Positions 56,253-64,000 of a stretch of DNA of 64,000 nucleotides are shown in pieces. Origin of the DNA: Cadophora sp. MPI-SDFR-AT-0126 (lineage: Eukaryota > Ascomycota > Leotiomycetes > Helotiales > Ploettnerulaceae). How positions within the stretch are numbered: the first letter of the stretch is position 1; every line of letters begins with the position of its first letter. The translations under genes and the position numbers were made by a program. The notes beneath the pieces are model-generated. The model saw only the letters and a list, made by a program, of their open reading frames with translations, had not been told where the DNA came from and searched no databases. Location of the stretch: assembly GCA_020747065.1 (NCBI GenBank), contig JAGMVK010000017.1, forward strand, positions 744,001-808,000, in the 5' to 3' direction.

Positions 56253-56819
56253 AGGTAGTCGCTTCTCTGCATCAATAGAACAAATCATGGGCAATGTAGT
56301 GAGGAGAAGCCTCTGCAGCTGAAGAACATCGATGATACTTGACTTCCTTTTCTGGCTGCCCAAGGCAATAAACCCAGCGCAAAGACCTGATTTTCTGCTG
56401 ACACCTGCTAGATAAAATCATGACTTAGCGCGCCTGTAGAAGTAAACCGCCATCCAGATGTTCACGAGGTGCCTGATGGCTTGAGTTGAAGGCGAGGGTC
56501 TGCGAGGTGGTGCCTTTCCGATTTGGAAAGAAGTCAACAATTGCTCCATCTTTCCCGGCCCTGCACCACGTCTTCCTTCATTCTTTTCCCTTTTCTCAAT
56601 TATTTTAGCGCGGTTCACCGGGAACGTGGAGACGCGAAGTTGCATGCGTCCAATCCTGAGATCCATATAAGATAAGATTTTGGCACTCTATTGCAAATCC
56701 AGACATAGGTCTATGCTGACTACAAATTTATATCAGCGACCGCCAGCAGCCTCATTTCGGCTGCACTTATCACCGAATTCATCCTCTTAACACCCCCTAA
56801 GCGTCAGGCAGTTCTAACT
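56253..56819. other. Convergent intergenic region
   Basis: 3' ends of the hydantoinase and DUF6590 genes. A minus-strand frame at 56418-56666 has no motif. Confidence 0.45.
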
Positions 56820-58530
56820 TCAATCCGCCGAATACAGATCTTTTTCGCCATAATTACCGTCGTCCTCCTCGTTCTCAGTATAATTGAACTCTTTCGGCAT
56901 CCTTGGCGACGACATCTCGTATTGCTCTGGAAACTGCTGCCAAGTAGGAAGAGACGAAGGTGAAGTTGGCTGCCAAGTAGGAAGAGGCGAAGAAGAAGCT
57001 GGCTGCCAAGTAGGAAGAGACGAAGAAGAAGCTGACTCAATCTGAATAAAGGCCCCTGGCATTACAGCCTCATTATCATACAATGATCCTGGGCGCTTCG
57101 TACTGTTCAACTGAGGGTTTCCAGCAGTTTCCCGTCCGGAATCGTCTTCCGGACTACGCTGTACTAGTGGCGGATGAACATCGTTGAAGTCCGCCACAAG
57201 GTACCGTTCGCTTCTGTTCGCGACCTTTCCAATGAAACAGACCTTGACATTGTGCTCCACTGTGTATGTTTTCGCGTAGTTCAACCTGGAGAGGGGGTCC
57301 AACTTATGTCCTGCTAAACATTCAATTTCGATAGGCTTTCTGGTGAGACCCATTTCCCTTTCGCCTTTGGCATAGACAACCTTGCTATCTTTGGTGCGGA
57401 TCGGAGCATGATCATCGGCATGAACTCCGTTTTTGGTTACACCTTGGCCGGTATAGGTGAGGATTGGTAGACAGATACAATGCCCTCGCATCGCATTTAT
57501 GATCACAAACCGCCGAATCTTTGAAAAGCTTTTCACTCCCAGGTGTCTCGGCCGCGCTTCTAACGAAACCTCGCCATCTGAATCATTGCCATTGTTTCCC
57601 AATCCCAAAGGCTCGCTCCAAAGAACTTTGAATACTCTGCCGAATTTGAATTCAAATGCCTTATGAACCTTGTAATCTGTAGAAGTCAGTGCATGTCAAC
57701 CCATCAATACCAGAAGACTAACTTGGATCAAGTTCTTCTCTCATTGTGCTTGGGTTCCTGCTACTGATATGCCTACTAGCAGCTTGGCGAGAGGATTTTG
57801 GGTGAGCGGATTTGAAATCGCTAGAAGACACAAAGTTCGCATCCGTTCCTAGAGATAAATGGGTAAAGCCCGAAAGTGCATTTGATGGGTCTGTCGCTGC
57901 AGTAGAACTGGGAGGTGATTCCGTGGTGTATGATTGAATGGTCTGGCTTGAGAAATCGGGAGGCTGATCGCGGTAAAGCTCCTCTCCCTTATTGCTTGAG
58001 CCTGTTGCAAAAGTGCCGCCATGCCATTCCTCATTATGTGCTTGGAGTCTCTCCAATTTAGTCCAGCTAGTCACACCCGCTGGGCAATCACGAACTTCAC
58101 ATTTGTATGGTCGTGCAGCATTATTGACATGTATAGTTCGTTCATGGCGGTCGAGATCCGCACGACGCCGAAATCGTTGTGCGCATGATATACAACCAAA
58201 ATCTTCTGATCCGGAACCGAAAGGATCTTGTGCTTGTGGCTGCCAGGCCGTGCCTTGCACGGAGTATCCGTTGACATAATCGGCAGATGGAGCAGAGGCC
58301 ATCGATGGCTCGTAATTGGTATCAAAGGATATTGTCGCTCGTTCTGTCCCAGATTGCGAAGCTTCCGATATATATCGATACGTAGGATAGTGGGGTTGTG
58401 CAACTGACGTGGTTGTGACTTGGTCACCAGTAGACACATCCACACGCGAGCGATTGGCGAAGCTGCCATTTGCACCGTCGCCATAGTATTTGGACGTGCC
58501 CGATTTCGAGCCTTGCGGCGTTGAGCTCAT
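56820..58530 (-). CDS. C2H2 zinc finger plus DUF6590 protein
   Basis: Exons 58530-57723 and 57676-56820 (46-bp intron, phase 1) encode 554 aa. The N-terminal 110 residues are Ser/Thr/Gly-rich. Two C2H2-type fingers follow: CISCAQRFRRRADLDRHERT with IH, and CEVRDCPAGVTSWTKLERLQ with HNEEWH (residues ~112-170). After a Ser-rich linker the second half is DUF6590: FKFGRVFKVLWSEP, KIRRFVIINAMRGHCICLPI, TYTGQGVTKNGVHADDHAPI, GHKLDPLSRLNYAKTYTVEH and NVKVCFIGKV. Near the end an 11-residue unit (SSSLPTWQP-like) is repeated three times, and the tail is acidic. Fingers of this kind bind DNA or RNA; DUF6590 has no known function. Probably nuclear. Confidence 0.87.
56937..57035 (-). repeat. 33-bp tandem repeat (three copies) in the DUF6590 gene
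   Basis: CTGCCAAGTAGGAAGAG recurs at 56937, 56970 and 57003 with an exact 33-bp period, encoding 11-residue LPTWQP units. Copies differ at a few bases. Confidence 0.8.
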
Positions 58531-59337
58531 CTTGCATCTTGAAGAGCTGTTGTTGCGCTTTTGAGGGAAGGGAGAGAGTCTTTGCCTAGATTGCGACAGG
58601 AAGTTTTCAGGTGGTGGCGCTTGTCATGCAGCGTCCACGTGACTCGTCCCAACAATGAGCTTCCTCGCTTTGTTGTTCTACCGATCAGGTCCATCTCTAC
58701 CGGTGGATGAAGTGTATAGCCAAAATGTGTTTGATGTATTGGATGTGGTGTGGAAAGACTTCAAAGGCATGAACAAAGACCGTCGAATCGTGAGTGTGGT
58801 GGTGGTAGGAAATAGTGTTGTAAGTCTTGATTTGCGGATATTCATATTGTGAGCCTATCTATGGCATTAGCGCTTCTTTCTGGATTGAGACAGACTTCGT
58901 ATGAAAGGCTCATGAAGCGAGATTGGCACCCAAGATCATTTGTCCATATGTTGAGCAGGATGCCAACTACTCTTTGGCAACTCCCGGTGGTTCGTGCTTG
59001 CTGGCTTTTTGTGTCCTATCAGCTCGAGGCGGTTCAGATTGTCGGCCTCATACCAGTCGGGCGTCTCGATTGCAGGGGCATGAAGCGAGGTGGATGGAAG
59101 GCCGCACCCAACAGCGCTGCTTGACTTTCCCATGGAGATCAAGTCTATTCTATTTCAACGCTGTCTCGAACATCACTTCTTCAACCTCATCCAAACACAC
59201 TTTATCATTGTTGGCAATGCATTCTTCGTACTAGCTCAAGACGAACAGATGAACATCCATCATTGCAATCTCAGATCATTATCCTCACCATCAATCGTTT
59301 GGACAATCATTAATTAATCGGTTGACGAGTTCTGGTA
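58531..59337. other. Divergent intergenic region
   Basis: Promoters of the DUF6590 gene (minus) and the Cys-rich gene (plus). Short plus frames at 58655-59317 overlap one another and show no domain. Confidence 0.45.
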
Positions 59338-60695
59338 ATGGCCAGAAGAGCTGTAAAGCTCCCAAATTGCGGAGCGTGTTGGGATCATAAGCATGGTGTA
59401 AGTAACAGCAAATCTAATCTGTCAGACACAGAATCTGACCATAAATCTGTTCAAATTGCAGTGTCCTCGAGATCCCGTCAGCCTTGTATGTCGCGAGTGC
59501 AGAAGCCATGTTATCCAAGGACGAAATGGCTCTCAATCGGCACCACAGTTTAGGATCCCTTTTGAAGAGCGTACGTATCGCACATCTCAAGTCTGATGTT
59601 TACGTCTGACAATTGTGCTCTAGTCATCAGAGCGAATTTCCATCAGCTTCTTGCGCAAGAACCTTTATCCTGGCTCGCCTTGGATATTCCCCGTCAAGAA
59701 TGCCATCGAACATTGTCACTTCAAGTACTCTCTTCAACTGGCCGCTCGTCAACAACGCCTGTGATCGACATCAACGGTACATTTGATGCGCGGAGTTTCG
59801 ACAAAGTTGTTCAAGATGCTTGCACAATATCACTCGAGGGCAAAGAGGAGACATCCAAAACAATATCTCATGCCATTCTTGCTGGTGGATATATACATCT
59901 GTTGTCGTCCGCCATCTCTGCGGAAGTATTAGAGCGGTTTGTAACGACTGTCGGCGGCATGGTCTACGCGAACGAACCACGGCGGTATTACTTGGAGACA
60001 TATATCAGATACCTTGCGTTCTGCCGACTCTGCGAGCTTCTATATGGCTGTCTTAACGCCATTCGCTTTGAAGACCCGTCGGGGCAGTACCAAAGAGATA
60101 CTTTGGAAGCATATGCAGCAGCAGTCATATTGCGATATGAAGTGGCATACTTTAAGAGAAGTCTGCGTTACGGTGCATTATCCAGACTCAAGGACCATGT
60201 AATTTGCCCATGTCCCAGCCCAAGTCTCGAGCTAATCCCTGGTATCAATAGCTCCCATTTCTGAAATCTCTATTGATCAGCTGGTTTGAGAAAATAGAAG
60301 CAGAGCTTACTCATTATCTTCGAGTGGGTTGTGGAAAATACCCTCGATGGCAAGATACGATCAAAGGATCAAAAAAGGTCGCCCGCCGTCAACATGAGAC
60401 TTTCTCTCTTTCAATCTCCCTCGACATAAACCAATTCACTGTATGCGGGAAACCTCCTCCACCCGCAACGAACTTCACCAACCCAGCAGCAGGTGACATC
60501 TTCCTATCGTCACCACAAAACTCCCCCTTGCTGCAAGCCCTGGCATTGTCTTATGACGTGCCCGACGGAATAGAGCAACTCCCATCTCACGTCATGGATT
60601 TGACCTCTGTGGTGGTAGCTAGCGACCTATCTCCTGACTTGCAGTTTCTCTTACGTGCCTCAGACGAGGACGAGGATTACATCCTTACCGACTAG
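59338..60695 (+). CDS. Cys-rich N-terminal, regulator-like hypothetical protein
   Basis: Exons 59338-59397, 59462-59570 and 59624 onward join in phase (64- and 53-bp introns). The N-terminus is MARRAVKLPNCGACWDHKHG then CPRDPVSLVCRECRSHV, giving Cx2Cx6Cx8Cx2C, the beginning of a fungal Zn2Cys6 cluster but with no sixth Cys at the usual distance. The remainder is helical: FHQLLAQEPLSWLALDIP, ILAGGYIHLLSSAISAEV, RRYYLETYIRYLAFCRLCEL, typical in tone of fungal transcription-factor C-terminal regions. The frame stops at 60264, but a further exon (to TAG 60693-60695, ending RASDEDEDYILTD) is likely, using a GTAATT or GTATCA donor near 60199-60242; that join is unresolved. Probable transcription factor relative, low certainty. 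Confidence 0.5.
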
Positions 60696-63014
60696 TCTTT
60701 CCCACAAGACATACCTAGTGCGCTGTTCGCCTTTCTGTCATTGGTTTTTTCTCGGTTCATTGATACTTCTGGATTTTGGCGCTTGATTGTGGGCGGATTG
60801 ATGGACTGAGGGGGTTCAAGCATTTGGTTTTACATGATCTTTCAACAAGACAACGTTACGATTCTCCTAGCTCAGTATCTTTCTTAGGTTCAGGCTTCAT
60901 GTCGATAGGTTTCTGATCAGCTTGGACAATATTTCTTTTGATGTATGACGAATGAGTGGAGAATGATTCGGGCTCGGGCTTTTGTTTCACTTTGGGTCTT
61001 TCAACAAGACAACAATACAATATCGACAGACTAGCATGCTTTGATATATACCAGCATTATCTTAGCAAAAAAAATAAAATCTGCGACCTCCCAAGTAAAG
61101 CCTTTCGGTACATTTGACTGTTGAAGCTGAAAAGTGGGACTCTCTCGGGACGAGGGTGGAGTAAACAATTCTTAACCAAAAAATGGGGCAAGTTAAAGCA
61201 CGGACTAATGAAAGCTAAACTCGACGACTTCTCTCAACCTCGCTCAGAATCTATCTATAGATCATGTCTCTAATTGTCCGAGTCAAAATCGAGTGTTCCC
61301 CGACAATTCACACGCATGCCTCCCCACTCGTGGAGGGGTCCTCCTTGACCCACACGTCCATTTCGCCCCACCCGCGACAAAGTATTTCCAATCATTGACT
61401 TTCCAACCATTGATACCAATGAAATGAGTACACGATAGCTTCTTGTGATCGATTGGTATTGCGTATCACACCATGGGAGAGGAGCGACGTCTATAAGTCT
61501 TGTACCTTCGCAGATTTCTTGGATAGAGGTAGGGAAGATTGGAAGCTACAAGATGATGATCTCCAAAGTCAAGAATCTTTGTCAGATGAGTATTAGTGAA
61601 GAAGTCAGCTTCATTTTCCGGACATCGGGAGACAGGTCAGGGCCAGTAGCCCACAATCTTTCGCTGTACTTGGCCCCTGCTGCATTCAAGATATCGAAGT
61701 CGCCAGCGTCAAAGCTGTGTTGGGATATGTGTATGGGGCCGGGAAATCTCTTGCATTCTCGAATTTGTGTACATTTCGAGGCGTATCACGACGCCCGAGC
61801 AAATGCGATTTCGAAGTTTTAGACAGCAGCTCATCTTCTATGTTCGAAATGTTGAATCTGCATCACGGGCGGGCCGGGCCTAGTGGGCTTTTGTTAGCGA
61901 GTCTGGCCTAGAAATTGAGGCGTCATCAGTAACACTGCGCTAGACATGCACTGTATTTTCTTTTTAGCGAGCAGAACTTTGCAAGCGAAGGCACCAGGAT
62001 GTGCTAATAGCGCTGAGCTGCCGCCTAAACAACTCCTATCCAGCTTCTTCGTCGGACTGATCGGAGATGCGGCTATGATCGTGGCGGCATAGCCCGGATC
62101 TCTAGATGGTGTCTGATGCTGTCTCTCAATGTCTCTCAGTTGGGGTAGCATCCGAGTATTGCTTTGCTGTCCGCGCAGGGGTCAAGCAAGCCGGTCTTCC
62201 ATGACACGTATCTCTGATCTCTGGAGCACTATCCTCGTGTGTCCTCAGTGTACTGTTCTGATTGCCACATTTTAACTACACCTAAATATGATCAAGTTCA
62301 ATCAGTCCGCCTGGCAGTGTCTCTGCGGTCAACGACCATGTCAACAGCAATATTTCAAAGTCCTTCGTCAAAGGCTCAAAATGGAATGCGATCCTGCGGC
62401 CTTCTAGTCGGCCTAGGAGTCAACCTTAGGTTCTGTCCGGCCTCACCGACTTTTCGGAAGGGTGTCAAGAAATTCGGCTCGTTTTTGTGATAGGACTGGG
62501 CCGTATCTGCCTGCTGAAGAATTCCCATGATTGTGGAATACGCATTTGCGCGTTCCAGGACCTACTCCGTACTTGATCAGCCAACCCCGCCAGAGTACCC
62601 TTTCAAAGCGGGGTAGATCCCCACTATTTGGAGTATTCCAGCCATCCATTTCAGTGCTCTCGACGCCGCTGTCATTGAGCAGTTGAGCATTCCAGCTGCG
62701 GCCAAGAAGGATGAGACGTTGCCATTCATTCAGAAATCAGTGATAAATTTTGAGGCTCTTGTGTTGCTCTGACTTAAAACATTTAGATAGTCCCACGGAG
62801 AAGTGCATTTCTGTACTGACGTTGTTTAACGTTGCAGTCCGATTTGGCTAGTTGCCCAAAAAGCCACTTGGGCAGATATTCAGCAACCAGGAGCCACAGT
62901 ACTGGTCTCTCTCCAAGCGGAGCTATCAAGGATCAAAGAGCTGTAGGTTACGTCTACATCTCCAAAGCGATCCGTTTCTGCCCTAAAGTATATACACAAC
63001 ATGAAGTAACTAAC
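60696..63014. other. Long intergenic region
   Basis: 2.3 kb in which I see no convincing gene, repeat or RNA. Frames at 61445-61911 (plus), 61894-62151 and 62443-62649 (minus) and 62239-62490 (plus) lack motifs and splice partners. The phrase TTTCAACAAGACAAC is repeated at ~60839 and ~60998. Confidence 0.45.
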
Positions 63015-64000
63015 ATGGGATTCCTCAGATCTCGAGAACATTTACCAGCCTCTGCCATGGCGCGTCATGTACCTACCCGAGATCGGGACATTGCGATCAA
63101 TAGTGTGGGGGATCCTTCCAGCCATCGACATCACACACAGGAGTACAATTTTCCTCCCAACGGAGAAGATTCAGTTCCACGAACATCGGCGCCGTTGTAT
63201 ATCTCACCGAGAGGTAAATAGCTGTCATAATCTCGTTTTGTCTTCCACACACAGGCATGCCCGGTTCTGTTTCTTATTTTCGGGGAATTGCGTTGAAGCT
63301 AAACCTCGAGAGCAGGCACCCGCATATCTCATGGACTTCAAGACAACCAATTGTCCAATCCTTTAGACACAAGCTGTCATGGCGGGGACTATGGCAGCAA
63401 CTACACATTTGGGGCCGAAAATGCAGGTGACACAGGCGCTGCATTGGCTCGGGCCATTCAAGCCTTGACTCTAGGTTACGCAGAAGAAGAAGCTTCATCA
63501 GACTACAACGGAGAATCGACGGCGTATGAAAATAACTTGCTGGAACGGGGTGCTGACGGACAGAATTCCAAAGGACCAAATACTATCCATGGTCATAGAT
63601 ATGGCAGTGGTATCAATGTTGCTGCGACTACCCCGAGCCAAAACTCCGGGATACAGCACCGGGCCAACAAACCCAGAGCAGCGACTAGTCTAGTTCCCGA
63701 AGTAAAGGAAAATATCCACCTAGATGACAACTCAGGTTCATTGAGCGATGGCGAGCTTGATTATGATACACAGTATCGAGACAAAGAACCCACACACATC
63801 AACCCCATCGTCGAAAGGTTGGGTTGGTTTACAGAGCAATCGCTCAACGATGGGACCCTGGACGATAAAAGCGATCGGGAAAGCTACTTTCTTGGCTTGG
63901 GAACATGGCATTCGACCGATCCAGAAGCCCCAGCAGATATCTTGAGGTCTTTCGCTAAAACTTCGTCCACTTCTGGGATCGACCCTGCCTTTCGCTCGTG
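63015..64000 (+). CDS. 5' part of an uncharacterised gene (runs off the window)
   Basis: Exon 1 63015-63213 starts MGFLRSREHLPASAMARHVP and is Pro/Ser/His-rich. A GTAAAT donor at 63214 and an AG at 63314-63315 (or 63311-63312) give an intron of about 100 bp that keeps phase. Exon 2 then stays open to the end of the window: ISHGLQDNQLSNPLDTSCHG, TGAALARAIQALTLGYAEEE, HINPIVERLGWFTEQSLNDG and ESYFLGLGTWHSTDPEAPAD. The visible ~294 residues are acidic, Ser/Gly/Asn-rich and look disordered, with no domain, signal peptide or membrane segment. It probably is the N-terminal region of a larger protein. Confidence 0.5.

Noticed and set aside
61445..61911. Overlapping plus-strand ORFs of 125 and 64 codons
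   Set aside because: Composition is not protein-like, there are no domains, and two frames compete.

Overview
This window looks like nuclear DNA of a filamentous ascomycete (Pezizomycotina). Genes have many short spliceosomal introns (mostly 41-73 bp, GT..AG, often a CTAAC/CTGAC-type branch site), occur on both strands with their own promoters, and include Zn2Cys6 regulators, a HET-domain protein, a DUF6590 protein, fungal GH3/GH7/PL4 enzymes and a pogo/Fot1-type transposon. The enzyme mix suggests a plant-associated or saprotrophic fungus. A Leotiomycetes origin is my guess from overall protein flavour, not proven.

Layout. 1-473: 3' end of a Pro/Gln-rich gene. 854-2633: PCI-domain CSN12/Thp1-type protein (-). 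3419-5608: siderophore-type MFS transporter (-) with an in-frame TGA, divergent from an Fe(II)/2-oxoglutarate dioxygenase (6996-8137, +). 8247-9134: aldo-keto reductase (-), divergent from a leucine-rich-repeat protein (9704-11751, +). 12326-13183: SDR (+). 13846-15667: secreted rhamnogalacturonan lyase (-). 16930-18088: atypical SDR (+). 19482-20294: secreted Ala/Pro/acidic repeat protein. 21554-22430: GNAT acetyltransferase. 24095-26786: secreted GH3 beta-glucosidase. 27487-29684: decayed pogo-type transposon with terminal inverted repeats and TA duplications.

29910-39182 looks like an aromatic-catabolism cluster: Zn2Cys6 regulator, alpha/beta hydrolase resembling enol-lactonases, intradiol ring-cleavage dioxygenase and phenol-2-monooxygenase-type flavoprotein. 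Together they could hydroxylate a phenol, open the ring and hydrolyse a product; the transposon sits just upstream of the regulator. Beyond it are small poorly resolved genes (39991-41300), a second FAD monooxygenase (42777-44051) with palindromes in its promoter, a decayed gene (44681-46340), a compact GH7 cellulase (46636-47755, -), a HET protein (48736-50775), an M20 amidohydrolase (50949-52198, -) divergent from a hydantoinase/oxoprolinase-DUF917 fusion (52861-56252, +), a C2H2-DUF6590 protein (56820-58530, -), a Cys-rich regulator-like gene (59338-60695, +), a long apparently non-coding stretch, and a gene running off the right end (63015-64000).

Exon joins were derived by eye. For each resolved multi-exon gene I checked that exon lengths sum to a multiple of three and that phases match. 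Family names come from recognised motifs, not from database searches.
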